In this document: positions 1 to 10,185 of the stretch, one piece after another | How the letters are laid out: each line of letters opens with the position of its first letter | Numbering within the stretch: the stretch's first letter is position 1 | From: Spisula solida | Lineage: Eukaryota > Mollusca > Bivalvia > Venerida > Mactridae | Reading direction: 5' to 3' | Length of the DNA stretch: 64,000 nt | NCBI GenBank assembly: GCA_947247005.1 | Contig: OX365952.1 | Coordinates: forward strand, 49,022,722 to 49,086,721 | Made by a program: the position numbers and the translations under genes | Notes under the pieces: model-generated | What the model was told of the DNA's origin: nothing | What the model saw: only the letters and a program-made list of their open reading frames with translations | Database searches by the model: none

Positions 1-248
1 ATGAGACTATGTAATAATTGTCAGTAAAATAATCCTCCCAATATGATATAAAAGCATTTTATTTGACAAGTGGCCTCATGTTGAATAATTTTTACTGTGT
101 ATAATTTCCCCGCTATTCGGTCATCAAAGAGGGTACAGCTGAGCTCGAGGATTGACCATGAAGACAGGAACGTAGTGTATGTTATAAGACAGTTCATGTA
201 GTAATCTTATGATATCGTGTGTGCATAAAATATGCTATGTTAACATTA

Positions 249-473
249 AGCCTAGGTCCCACTAATCATTTTTTGCCTCGGCGATGTACCCCCGATGGAA
301 ATTAATGAGCTATCAGGACATCGGGAACATGTACGTTACTCGTGGTCCAGGGGAAGCTTTGGGGAAGTCATGAGGCAGTTTGTGATATCGGAAGGAATTG
401 TGATGAATCGGTAGGTATCGAAAGAAATCGGGAGAACATAGCCGGTGTAGAATTCCTAAGTGGGACCTAGGCT
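249..473. mobile_element. MITE family A (CCTAGGTCCCAC termini), copy 1
   Basis: Short non-coding element with perfect inverted termini, AGCCTAGGTCCCACT at the left and its reverse complement at the right. Both sides are flanked by TTA (246-248 and 474-476). A 3-bp TTA duplication is typical of PIF/Harbinger-derived MITEs, so I infer that origin. The interior is rich in CCCGAT/ATCGGG words. Further copies lie at 5226-5441, 12653-12721, 18671-18877 and 54434-54653, with an expanded relative at 19455-20029. Confidence 0.8.
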
Positions 474-476
474 TTA

Positions 477-690
477 GCTATAAATGTTTTAACCCGAAAG
501 AAAAGTACACTATCATACACGGCCTAGAAATCAAACTACACGCATACTTTTGTTTGCTTAAATATTTGTCTATGTAAATGTTTGTAAAGACTAAAGTGGT
601 CAATAACAGCTTTTACGTATATATTACAATGATTTATTAGTAGGAAACTAGATCAGTTTTATAAAATAAAGAAATAGAGAATAGATAGAA
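477..690. other. Unannotated AT-rich spacer
   Basis: I see no open frame, repeat or RNA gene here. Confidence 0.5.
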
Positions 691-838
691 AATACTAGGT
701 TAGTGCCTTATAGTCTACTACTTGAATTTATTGGGCGAGTTTGAGAAAGGTTTATACGGCGAGCCTTGGCGAGCCGTTTAAGTCATCCGGAGACAAACCT
801 AATAAATTCAAGCAGTTTTAGGGGCTTATCCTAGTATT
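691..838. mobile_element. Foldback element with AATACTAGG termini
   Basis: The ends are imperfect inverted repeats of about 40 bp: AATACTAGG at 691 against CCTAGTATT ending at 838, and the inner arm CTTGAATTTATT (721-732) against AATAAATTCAAG (801-812). It has no coding capacity. No second copy was noticed in the window, so it is called only from its symmetry. Confidence 0.5.
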
Positions 839-945
839 CTATTTACCCTTCCACACCTTTTCCAACAAAAACATGAGTTATTTGTAAAATATATGAAGGT
901 TGTGAACATTTAAAATGCATTCAGACAACCCCAATGAACCCACGT

Positions 946-1099
946 CAGGGGCGTAGCCAGGCTTGAATTGATGTTACGCACACAAGCCTTGAAGGTGTAG
1001 GTTATGGTTGGGGATACTCATGATTGTGGAAATTTGGGACTTCAATGCCATTTTGGCAATATTTATATTTCTACTTTTCAAATTGATGTTACGCCCCTG
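946..1099. mobile_element. MITE family G (CAGGGGCGTAGC termini), copy 1
   Basis: Inverted termini CAGGGGCGTAGC / GTTACGCCCCTG, with the inner words ATTGATGTTACG also inverted or duplicated. It is flanked by a perfect 5-bp duplication CACGT (941-945 and 1100-1104). A second copy at 46711-47035 also has a 5-bp duplication (GCATT), which supports the boundaries. The CAGGGG ends look hAT-like, but hAT duplications are normally 8 bp, so the superfamily is left open. Confidence 0.8.
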
Positions 1100-1104
1100 C
1101 ACGT

Positions 1105-1666
1105 AATGGTATAATAAAACACCGCCGGGATATCGGAATTCTAGAATGTAGTTCCCATATTAAAAGGCAAATATGAAAAGTTGAACGAAACATTATAATG
1201 TGTTTGCACTAAAATACAATCAATAAACACAGATTGACCTTCCTATTTGATGACGTCAAAACATCAATGACGTCACGTGGTACGTGGCTTTTCTCGTATT
1301 TTAATAGTAACAATACGAGAATGTTCCCCTTACTAAACAAATTAACTAACTAAATAAAGATAATAAAACATGTGAGTGACGTTATTTTATAATTCAAATA
1401 GGGTCAGATAAGGCTCCACTTATTATATAAGAGTCGCATTCGACACTGAGTGACTGGTTAAAATTGAGGCCGAAAGTAGTCCTATGTCATGTAACCACAT
1501 ACTTTATTAAAGCTCACATGCTATACTATAATAAAACAAAAATTTACACGACGGGTCGCGTTCGACATTATAAAGGCTGTAGGATAAAAGTATGAACACA
1601 ACGATAGCGGAGTATTGGCACCGATGTGGGAGATATCTAGTGAATAGAATCGAACATGGAGTTAAC
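1105..1666. other. Spacer with paired CRE-like sites
   Basis: No gene seen. Two perfect TGACGTCA palindromes lie 17 bp apart (1251-1258 and 1268-1275), the second overlapping an E-box CACGTG (1274-1279). A 10-bp inverted repeat TTCTCGTATT / AATACGAGAA spans about 1292-1322. Without a neighbouring promoter a regulatory role is speculative. Confidence 0.3.
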
Positions 1667-1899
1667 TATACTCAGTACATTTAAAAACGCTCATTTTGCG
1701 TCATTAACTATTTCAGAAAGTATTATTTTACTTATTCTGACATACTTTATATAAAACCCCTGTAAATTTCAATAAACTAAAGCCAACGTGTTGCACAAAT
1801 GTAAAATAATAGTGTGTTAATGCTATTTGAAGCATTTTTAAGTAATTCAACAAACTTTCGGAAAATCTGTAGTGTGCGTTTTTAAATGTACTGAGTATA
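1667..1899. mobile_element. Foldback MITE with TATACTCAGTACATTT termini
   Basis: A perfect inverted repeat of about 24 bp starts TATACTCAGTACATTTAAAA at 1667 and ends at 1899; similarity continues inward through a TTTCAGAAAGT-like arm. It is non-coding. The TA-rich ends would fit a Tc1/mariner-type element, but the duplication cannot be separated from the terminus. Confidence 0.65.
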
Positions 1900-1914
1900 T
1901 TTACAATGTACATA

Positions 1915-2053
1915 TCGCTGGCTTAGAATAAGAAGGTCTTAAGTACTACTAAAAGCTTGTTTTTCCATAAGTAAAGAGTAGTTTTCGGACTGGTTTTTCT
2001 TGTTTCTTAAAAAATGATTTTGTACTTACGACCTTCTAATTCTAAGCCAGCGA
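1915..2053. mobile_element. MITE family B (TCGCTGGCTTAGAAT termini), copy 1
   Basis: Inverted termini TCGCTGGCTTAGAAT (1915-1929) and ATTCTAAGCCAGCGA (2039-2053). The flanks repeat AATGTACATA exactly (1905-1914 and 2054-2063), a 10-bp duplication that points to a Mutator-like origin (inference). The internal motif GTAAAGAGTAGTTTTC recurs in copies at 32914-33079, 40850-41352 and 55663-55850; the copy at 12083 is more diverged. Confidence 0.8.
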
Positions 2054-2063
2054 AATGTACATA

Positions 2064-3363
2064 TATAGCATTGGTGAAGTATTGTACTTGGTAGTAACTC
2101 GTTATGCTAAGGAATGATAGTTAATAAAATACCCATTGTTATTTTCAATAGTTTTATCACAACATGCATTGAATTGACACGATCTAATTGTATTTATAAA
2201 ATACCTATGGGATAAGAAAATGTATACGAAATGTAGTATTTCAGTTATGTAGGACTACAAATGTATTAATCTATCACGTTCTTGTTCACTCACAAAGTTA
2301 CCCGGTATTGTCATGTTTAAAATGATTACTGTTATCGTTTAAATGGTTTCATATCAAACTTTGTTATATGTTTTGTCATTCTTTTCATACCACACACAAT
2401 ACAATGACTTGACGAAATGAAAGATGATACGGTTTTATGTCTCAGTATGCTAGAGTTTATAGGCTATCAGTAAACAATATGTACATATTAATAAAGTAAA
2501 CGGGTGATTTATGAACATATATTTATTCAGATTTATGAAAAAAAGAAATATTAATCTACAAATCGTGTTAAGGAAAACTATAACAAGTTCTAGTAAACCA
2601 AATACAACCATTGTTTATCTTCTAGTTTAATCGTTTTACTACGGTTAAGTATTGTATTAAATCATATAAAGTACTCTAAGACTTTCATATTAAAACTATG
2701 TCATTGGCAATAAATAAAGAAACCTAGTTTAAAATGGAACACTTACCAGTGAAAGACAGTGGTAGTGTTATGACTTCTTCGAACTAAAATATATATAATT
2801 AAATCGTGCTTAAAGTTCAACCAAACAATGTATTATGGAATATTATAGTCTTTTCAAGCTAATACGGCAGCCAAAGAATACAGAATGGTTCTCATAGTTG
2901 GGTGCATAATTATGAGAGATGCGCGGTATAACCGGTATACCGGGATATCATTTTCCAGCGGTACAATATCGCGGAATCATAAAAATACCGGTATTTTACC
3001 AACATAATCACTGATCAGTCTAATTATTTAACAGCATACTATACCATACATAAGCTTTCCCCTTTATTGAAATCCCATTTCCAAGCTGTTATGTTTACTT
3101 TCTGGTAATTGCTTGCTGTGCAGTCCAGCATCAAGCGTTCTTTCTCGAATCAAGTTATTATTTTTAACAGTCTTATAGTTTAAGTAACGTAGTCATTGTC
3201 GTCGTTCTTAAAATAGCATATATGTGTTGTTTTCCCATTATATTCTGACCACTATACCATAGCTGTAAGTCCTAACATAAAGTTGGTGGTATACCATTGT
3301 ATTTGAGGAAAATATGTGGTGTACCCAGGTATCTTTTCTTTGAGGTCCCCATCCCTAGTTCAT
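2064..3363. other. AT-rich unannotated stretch
   Basis: No long open frame or RNA gene. Around 2920-2990 there is a cluster of CCGGTATAC-like palindromic words that may be the remnant of a TIR element, but no clear ends could be set. Confidence 0.4.
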
Positions 3364-3418
3364 ATGCACTTCTCAATGTCTGTGTTTTCCTTTATGACTG
3401 CAATGTTCGGCGTTACTG
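3364..3418 (+). CDS. Candidate first coding exon (signal peptide) of a secreted protein
   Basis: An 18-codon frame starting MHFSMSVFSFMTAMFGVT is hydrophobic in the way of a signal peptide and ends at a consensus donor ACTG|GTAAGT (GT at 3419-3420), leaving one base of the next codon (phase 1). Phase-1 introns just after the signal peptide are common in secreted animal proteins. The phase matches the acceptor at 4843-4844, so this exon could join 4845-5173 to give a protein of about 127 residues. No homologue is recognised. The open frame reads on into the intron to 3570, so the donor is inferred from consensus alone. Confidence 0.35.
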
Positions 3419-3595
3419 GTAAGTTAATCGCGACTAAACTTTATTCATTAACTTGGCCTTCTTGGGTAGTGGGCCATTCTGACCCTGATTCAACTCTCAA
3501 GGCATTCCTTCTTGACACAACCATTTGGGGCATTAACTGTAAACATAGATTTCTAATGAAGTTCTTCTGACAGAGTGTACTGGTTTTGACTACTT

Positions 3596-3986
3596 TCACC
3601 ATCGATGCAGACGGTCTGGTAACGATTGATTAAAGAGTGATTCGTCCACGCTGATGGCTTGCCTGCATCCGAAATGATATTCCGAGTCTGCGTATGATTG
3701 TGGTGTGATCAAACGTATCACATGCTGTGATAAATCAAACACGATTTCCGTAAGTGCTTTGATAAAACAGTACTCTGGACCACATGGACCATTGAAATAC
3801 TGAACTGAAAAGCGGTCGTATTGCGCAGGCGGTGCGGTGGTCTGGTCGTTATAAACGGATTTTAATTGTGCTCTACTTACTGGGTTGGTGAAGAATGAAT
3901 TCAGCACGCGTCTGGCTTTGCAGATTATTGGGACAGGATTAAAATCGCGTAAGACACGTGACGAGACATACGACCAAGACTGAAGT
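3596..3986 (-). CDS. Unrecognised open exon-like frame ending in MITE sequence
   Basis: On the minus strand an acceptor-like TTTATTTTAG precedes an open frame of about 129 codons ending at TGA (3598-3596). The first half (for example SVYNDQTTAPPAQYDRFSVQ) has protein-like composition. The middle is different: the residues YCFIKALTEI are encoded by bases that match the family C MITE terminus (3737-3775), so the C-terminal half may be transposon-derived rather than native. No domain is recognised and no upstream exon was located. It could be a genuine terminal exon captured by a MITE, or chance openness. Confidence 0.3.
3737..3775. mobile_element. MITE family C terminal fragment
   Basis: CCGTAAGTGCTTTGATAAAA followed by CAGTACT matches the right terminus of the complete family C copy at 15693-15932. 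Only about 35 bp are left and no opposite terminus is visible nearby. Confidence 0.55.
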
Positions 3987-4251
3987 CTAAAATAAAGTTT
4001 ACCTAACCTTCGATTTAAAATCTTGTCGAGTAAGTAGTCAAAATCTTGACCTCAACTGACCTCAAAATCGTCGTATCATCGCCGTGTTGAGGGGAGCTAC
4101 GCGTGGGGTATTTGAACATATTTGACAGTCGACGATCGGGAGTATAATCTCTTAATAACGCTTTGCTTGTCTATGAACCTGATAACACGCTCTCATTATT
4201 AGATTATCAACTGGCAAAAGCGTATTTAGTCGTTCCAGCATCTATAGACCA

Positions 4252-4402
4252 GGGTACTGTTCTATCAAAGGACTTACGATCACATTTAAACTATTTATAA
4301 TTTGTTTACAATTATAAAGCGTGGTTAATGGAGCTGCAATACTAATACTGATTTTGTTAATAAACTCCTACAAACTATATCCATCACCAATTTGCAGTCG
4401 GT
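4252..4402. mobile_element. MITE family C, truncated copy (left part)
   Basis: It begins GGGTACTGTTCTATCAAAGG and continues collinearly with the complete copy at 15693 through AATGGAGCTGCAATACTAAT and ACTCCTACAAAC; the right inverted terminus is missing. It lies inside the putative intron between 3418 and 4845. Confidence 0.7.
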
Positions 4403-4469
4403 ATGATAACACATCGTACATGCATGATTCAGGTTCTGAAAATACTACAAGCTAGATTGTACGGATTGT

Positions 4470-4612
4470 GTCTCCGTAGCTCAATGGTTAGAGCTCTTGG
4501 CTTCTAATCTGGCGACCCGGGTTCATATACGGGTGGAGGCGCTCATATGCCTGCCATATTTCAGCAGAAAGCTGACTGGCAAATAAAGGCTATGCTCGGC
4601 ATTTAAAAAAAG
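4470..4612 (+). repeat. tRNA-derived SINE, family S1
   Basis: Contains an A-box-like TAGCTCAATGGTTAGAGC and a B-box-like GGGTTCATATAC in tRNA-like spacing, followed by a non-tRNA body (CAGCAGAAAGCTGACTGGCA) and a 3' A-rich tail. A related copy in the opposite orientation lies at 34603-34724. The internal pol III promoter and body identify it as a SINE rather than a functional tRNA gene, since the cloverleaf is incomplete. Confidence 0.7.
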
Positions 4613-4844
4613 AAATTATAATCTGGCGTGCTGCATTATGCTATCATACCGATATTCGCGCAGACATTATTCTGGGTATACATGATAAAGGTAAATAGGC
4701 TCAAAATTAAATATGTCTGTAAGCCCATGCTCGAATTTGATAACACCATACTAGTATTAGTTAGTCAAAGAGAGAAACGTTATTGTTAACGGCATACCTG
4801 TTTGGAAAGCAAATAATGTGATTTCGAGTTGTTTTGTTAATTAG

Positions 4845-5173
4845 GGCAAATAAACTCACACATTGAAGAAGTGCTCAACTCAGACCAGCCAAGGGTTTAC
4901 ATGGTCCCATGCTGGTTAAATGATAATGCGTCTTCACAAAAGCAACAGTTATACGCCACTTTCCTACTTTCTGAAAAGGGAAACGGTCAACAAGTTAAAC
5001 TTCCTTCCTACGTATTCATCCGGCCTTGTCGCTTGTTTCTTATATCTGCTTCCAAGAATCTTTACAAAACATTGCTGGATGAAAATATCAAACACCTGCA
5101 GTCTCTTGTACGTGGAGAACATCTCGGCAGTTGTTTACATTGTATTTCCAAGGAACTTTTGTGCAATAACTAA
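4845..5173 (+). CDS. Candidate terminal coding exon, unrecognised protein
   Basis: After the acceptor GTTTTGTTAATTAG (AG at 4843-4844) a frame of 108 codons runs to TAA at 5171-5173. The first two bases complete a codon, matching the phase-1 donor at 3418. The protein has a balanced, non-repetitive composition (for example SDQPRVYMVPCWLNDNASSQ near its start) and five cysteines, including a CLHC motif near the C-terminus. No family is recognised. No other exon was found nearby, and a family A MITE begins 53 bp after the stop. This is one of the more convincing host coding segments in the window, but it rests on frame and splice consensus only. Confidence 0.4.
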
Positions 5174-5225
5174 AGACATTACCGAGCTATTAGTTCTTAC
5201 GGTAACTTCACCATCTAAAGTCTAT

Positions 5226-5441
5226 GTCACACTGAGGAATTCCACATCGGCGATGTTCTCCTGATATCTTCAGACTCCACCGATTCATCATGATTTCTTC
5301 CGATATCACAAATTGTCTCATGACTTCCCAGAAGCTTCCCTATATCACGAGGAACCTATTCCCGATGTCTTGATAACTCATTAATGAACATAGGGAGTAC
5401 ACCACCGAGGCCAAAAATCATCCTCAGTGAGACCTAGGCTT
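5226..5441. mobile_element. MITE family A, copy 2 (degraded left end)
   Basis: The right terminus CAGTGAGACCTAGGCTT has one change from the family terminus; the left terminus is decayed to CACACTGAGGAATTCC. The interior GGCGATG and CCCGATGT words match copy 6 at 54434 in the same orientation. Confidence 0.7.
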
Positions 5442-6114
5442 GAGGTTCCAGGTCTTATGTTGGTCCCAGGTGTTTGGGGACAATTTTATTCCTGTTTAGT
5501 ATCTGATCAACTGGACTAGTAAGCTTAAAACACGAGATAGATTCTCTTTCATTTCTAACAATATCACAAGATGCTACGATATAACAAGATATCTGACGAC
5601 TTAAGGTAAACTTTATTCGCACACTTTAGATAACACTCTAGTTTATATTTGCGGTATGTGATCAATGTGTGAATGGTATGTGTTACTGTCACCAGTGCTA
5701 TATAGTTACCTATCGTATCCGTGGATCACTATAATTAAAGTACCATGCAGAATGCGACCTCCTCCACGATTTCTTAATTTTAAAGATTTTATTATTTGTC
5801 GTTGTGTGTTAAACATTGTTTGATTTAGGTTTTAATTCTAACAACCACTGATTTGATTCGATAAAATTTGTCCTTAGGAATATCAGATTCTTCTTGTTCG
5901 TTGATGTCTATTTTCATGGCCAACTATGTGCACTCGAAGAGTAAAGTGTTGTCTAGGGACCTATCCTGGTCCGATAAACAGTATATAACGTTATTGTTTT
6001 CTGCTGTTTTATTTATTAAATTTTAATTGTGTTTTAACTTTTAAGGCACAACGGCAGCGAGGGTATTTTAGCGCGCATTAGCAAGTTATTATGATGAGTA
6101 TAAATAGTTACATG
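5442..6114. other. Unannotated stretch
   Basis: No frame, repeat or RNA gene could be supported here. Confidence 0.45.
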
Positions 6115-6186
6115 ACGGGTGTTTAGGGTATCCGCCTTGGAAGTGGGAGATCGAAGGTTCGAATCTCGACTGAAGCTGGGTTATAA
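6115..6186 (+). repeat. tRNA-like SINE head, family S4
   Basis: GTTTAGGGTATCCGCCTTGG followed by GAAGGTTCGAATCTCGACT gives the A- and B-box arrangement of a tRNA-derived sequence. The acceptor stem does not close and no body shared with other copies was found, so I call it a SINE or tRNA pseudogene fragment. Confidence 0.5.
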
Positions 6187-6190
6187 CAAA

Positions 6191-6703
6191 TGCGGTCGCT
6201 TAGTGAGCAACCAGCTAGTAACAGAATGTTTTCCAAATTCCAATATCGTTCAAAGTATTAATGTTTTTGCAATATAATTTTACATGTGTATTAAATGATC
6301 TTTCATACGTGTTAATTAATTGATACATATGTAAAATTACATTGCAATAACATAAATACTTTGAGCGACTTTGAATTAGGTGAGGCGTTTTTAAAGTCCT
6401 TGAGTGTATAAGAAAAGAAACCGAGTATTTCATATTTTCAAAATTTGATATCAGAGAGAAAAAGATTAGAAGAAATACAGGTACTAGCATTTACAAAAAA
6501 TAAAGTTGACAAGCACATTGAAAAATGTTTTTTTTGTAATGGATTTTTTTCTCTATTTTTTGTAATGGCTTTTTTCATTTTTACTATAGTTTCCCTTTCG
6601 TCTTGATTTTTTTGTCTCTATCATTCCCCCTAACTATTTCTTTATTAAATACAGTTACTTTACATGCACTAATACATTTATGTTGTTATATATACACACG
6701 GTC
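6191..6703. other. AT-rich unannotated stretch
   Basis: Contains T-rich runs around 6520-6620. The minus-strand open frame at 6215-6490 has low-complexity AT codons and no recognisable features. Confidence 0.4.
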
Positions 6704-6730
6704 TATATATATATATATATATATATATAT
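6704..6730. repeat. (TA)n microsatellite
   Basis: About 13 TA dinucleotides. It is the target into which the family H element (6731 onward) inserted. Confidence 0.9.
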
Positions 6731-7072
6731 GAGCCAGTCTACAGGAAAACCTGCTATAATGACATTATGTAATTACTATAATTTTATGTAACAAGATTTT
6801 GATACAGCTCTAAAATAAGGAAAAATACATATCTATTGATTCTATTTTAAGTAATTGACCCATATAGTACTATATCTTAGCTTTAAATTTTCCTATGAAT
6901 TATGTCGAAAACACATACTTGGTTGCTATGGTGACCAATTTCAGAAAAGTATTCCGATTGAGAAAAACGAGGATTTAGTTGTTTAAAACAGAAGTAGCCT
7001 TTCTCTGAATGCAAACAATTTCGATTTTGATATATGTTTTGAAAAGTGAAACATAATTATAGAATTTGGTAC
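6731..7072. mobile_element. TIR element family H, left part, split by the LTR element
   Basis: The left terminus begins GAGCCAGTCTACAGGAAAAC (6731). Its partner, ending in GATTGGCTC at 11712, lies on the far side of the LTR retrotransposon; the two ~33-bp termini differ at four positions. Removing the insertion restores an element of about 615 bp in TA-rich flanks. Related termini occur at about 19391 and 62425-62455. It has no coding capacity. Confidence 0.75.
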
Positions 7073-7469
7073 TGTCGCGAAGATCGCGAATAGTATCATT
7101 ATACATGTTGTTAACTTGTTTTTTTACTTTGCTCCTTATTGTCTTCTTCTTTAGGTTGCTCCTAAATGTGTATATATATGTTCATTGTTCTTCATTGTGA
7201 CTTTTCTTTGCTCCTGATGCTCCTAACGTCCTAATTCTGCCACTGATTTCACATGGTTCATGCTTCCTTTGTGGCGGGGACTTTGGCTATAAAAGCGTTT
7301 GTCTCTTATTTTCTCGCTCTTCTTCTTATGTCAGTTGTTATCATGATCCATGTTGGATTGTTTTATGATTTTATACAATAGGAATAAATAATTCGATGTA
7401 AATTCAGTGTTAGTTGTTTAAATCGTTATTAATAAAAATATGGAACATAAAATGGTACAGTTTGCAACA
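7073..7469 (+). repeat. 5' LTR
   Basis: 397 bp, starts TGTCGCGAAGATCGCG and ends TTTGCAACA. It contains a TATAAAA box (7288-7294) and two AATAAA signals (7383-7388 and 7431-7436). It differs from the 3' LTR at five substitutions with no indels. Confidence 0.95.
7288..7294 (+). promoter_or_regulatory. TATA box of the LTR promoter
   Basis: TATAAAA preceded by CTTTGGC in the 5' LTR; the same box is at 11254-11260 in the 3' LTR. AATAAA follows about 90 bp downstream, which gives the expected U3-R-U5 order. Confidence 0.65.
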
Positions 7470-7474
7470 CTGAT

Positions 7475-7492
7475 TGGCGCCGGAACCCGGGA
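7475..7492 (+). other. tRNA primer-binding site
   Basis: TGGCGCCGGAACCCGGGA lies five bases after the 5' LTR and starts with TGG, as expected for pairing with a tRNA 3' CCA. It matches the complement of the usual animal tRNA-Phe 3' end at 16 of 18 positions from memory, so tRNA-Phe is a possible primer but not proven. Confidence 0.75.
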
Positions 7493-7505
7493 GGAAGAGC
7501 AAAAA

Positions 7506-10140
7506 GGATTTAAAAGAAAGTTCGTTAAAGTTTAATGGAATTTAAAGTGAAATTCCAAGTTGGATTTAAATGAAAGTGTGTTAAAATTTCATGGAATTTA
7601 AAGTGAAATTCCATAGTTGGATTTAAAAGAAAGTTTGTTAAAATTTCATGGAATTTAAAGTGAAATTCCATAGTTGGATTTAAATGAAAGTGCGTTAAAA
7701 TTTCATGGAATTTAAAGTGAAATTCCAAGTTGGATTTAAATGAAAGTGCGTTAAAATTTCATGGAATTTAAAGTGAAATTCCAATTTGGATTTAAAAGAA
7801 AGTTCGTTAAAGTTTAATGGAATTTAAAGGGAAATTCCAATTTGGATTTAAAAGAAAGTTTGTAAAAGTTTCATGGAATTTAAAGTGAAATTCCAAGTTG
7901 GATTTAAATGAAAGTGCGTTAAAATTTCATGGAATTTAAAGTGAAATTCCATAGTTGGATTTAAAAGAAAGTTTGTTAAAATTTCATGGAATTTAAAGTG
8001 AAATTCCATAGTTGGATTTAAATGAAAGTGCGTTAAAATTTCATGGAATTTAAAGTGAAATTCCAATTTGGATTTAAAAGAAATTTCGTAAAAGTTTCAT
8101 GGAATTTAAAGTGAAATTCCAAGTTGGATTTAAATGAAAGTGCGTTAAAATTTCATGGGATTTAAAGTGAAATTCCATAGTTGGATTTAAAAGAAAGTTC
8201 GTTAAAGTTTAATGGAATTTAAAGGGAAATTCCAATTTGGATTTAAAAGAAAGTTTGTAAAAGTTTCATGGAATTTAAAGTGAAATTCCAAGTTGGATTT
8301 AAAAGAAAGTTCGTTAAAATTTCATGGAATTTAAAGTGAAATTCCATAGTTGGATTTAAAAGAAAGTTCGTTAAAGTTTAATGGAATTTAAAGGGAAATT
8401 CCAATTTGGATTTAAAAGAAAGTTTGTAAAAGTTTCATGGAATTTAAAGTGAAATTCCAAGTTGGATTTAAATGAAAGTGCGTTAAAATTTCATGGAATT
8501 TAAAGTGAAATTCCATAGTTGGATTTAAAAGAAAGTTTGTTAAAATTTCATGGAATTTAAAGTGAAATTCCATAGTTGGATTTAAATGAAAGTGCGTTAA
8601 AATTTCATGGAATTTAAAGTGAAATTCCAATTTGGATTTAAAAGAAATTTCGTAAAAGTTTCATGGAATTTAAAGTGAAATTCCAAGTTAGATTTAAATG
8701 AAAGTGCGTTAAAATTTCATGGGATTTAAAGTGAAATTCCATAGTTGGATTTAAAAGAAAGTTCGTTAAAATTTCATGGAATTTAAAGTGAAATTCCATA
8801 GTTGGATTAAAAAGAAAGTTCGTTAAAATTTCATGGAATTTAAAGTGAAATTCCATAGTTGGATTTAAAAGAAAGTTCGTTAAAGTTTAATGGAATTTAA
8901 AGGGAAATTCCAATTTGGATTTAAAAGAAAGTTCGTAAAAGTTTCATGGAATTTAAAGTGAAATTCCAAGTTGGATTTAAATGAAAGTGCGTTAAAATTT
9001 CATGGAATTTAAAGCGAAATTCCATAGTTGGATTTAAAAGAAAGTTTGATAAAGTTTAATGGAATTTAAAGGGAAATTCCAATTTGGATTTAAAAGAAAT
9101 TTCGTAAAAGTTTCATGGAATTTAAAGTAAAATTCCAAGTTGGATTTAAATGAAAGTGCGTTAAAATTTCATGGGATTTAAAGTGAAATTCCATAGTTGG
9201 ATTTAAAAGAAAGTTCGTTAAAATTTCATGGAATTTAAAGTGAAATTCCATAGTTGGATTTAAAAGAAAGTTCGTTAAAATTTCATGGAATTTAAAGTGA
9301 AATTCCATAGTTGGATTTAAAAGAAAGTTCGTTAAAATTTCATGGAATTTAAAGTGAAATTCCATAGTTGGATTTAAAAGAAAGTTCGTTAAAATTTCAT
9401 GGGATTTAAAGTGAAATTCCATAGTTGGATTTAAAAGAAAGTTCGTTAAAATTTCATGGAATTTAAAGTGAAATTCCATAGTTGGATTAAAAAGAAAGTT
9501 CGTTAAAATTTCATGGAATTTAAAGTGAAATTCCATAGTTGGATTTAAAAGAAAGTTCGTTAAAGTTTAATGGAATTTAAAGGGAAATTCCAATTTGGAT
9601 TTAAAAGAAAGTTCGTAAAAGTTTCATGGAATTTAAAGTGAAATTCCAAGTTGGATTTAAATGAAAGTGCGTTAAAATTTCATGGAATTTAAAGCGAAAT
9701 TCCATAGTTGGATTTAAAAGAAAGTTTGATAAAGTTTAATGGAATTTAAAGGGAAATTCCAATTTGGATTTAAAAGAAATTTCGTAAAAGTTTCATGGAA
9801 TTTAAAGTAAAATTCCAAGTTGGATTTAAATGAAAGTGCGTTAAAATTTCATGGGATTTAAAGTGAAATTCCATAGTTGGATTTAAAAGAAAGTTCGTTA
9901 AAATTTCATGGAATTTAAAGGGAAATTCCATAGTTGGATTTAAAAGAAAGTTCGTTAAAATTTCATGGAATTTAAAGTGAAATTCCATAGTTGGATTTAA
10001 AAGAAAGTTTGTTAAAATTTCATGGAATTTAAAGTGAAATTCCATGTGGGTTAAAGTTTCGTGGAAGTTAAAGTGAAATTCCAAGTTTGTTTTAAAGAAA
10101 GTGGGGTAAAGTTTCGTGGTATTCTAAAGTTTGATTTAAA
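7506..10140. repeat. ~57-bp minisatellite array inside the LTR element
   Basis: About 46 head-to-tail units of 56-57 bp, each with GGATTTAAAAGAAAGTTCGT followed by TAAAATTTCATGGAATTTAA and AGTGAAATTCCATAGTT. Each unit holds an inverted repeat TGGAATTT-(6)-AAATTCCA able to form a hairpin. Variant units recur with long-range order: a ten-unit block repeats 564 bp on (7861 and 8425), and a twelve-unit block repeats 680 bp on (9041 and 9721). The plus strand is stopped in each unit. The minus strand is open for up to 147 codons only because 57 is divisible by three, so it is not read as coding. Confidence 0.95.
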
Positions 10141-10185
10141 AGGGGAGATATAGTATTAGCGCTTGAAAGGGCAAATCTACCTTAC

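Noticed and set aside
7525..10084. Minus-strand open frames of MEFHFKFHEI-type repeats
   Set aside because: They arise from a 57-bp unit divisible by three; 56-bp units break the frame repeatedly and there is no unique coding sequence attached.
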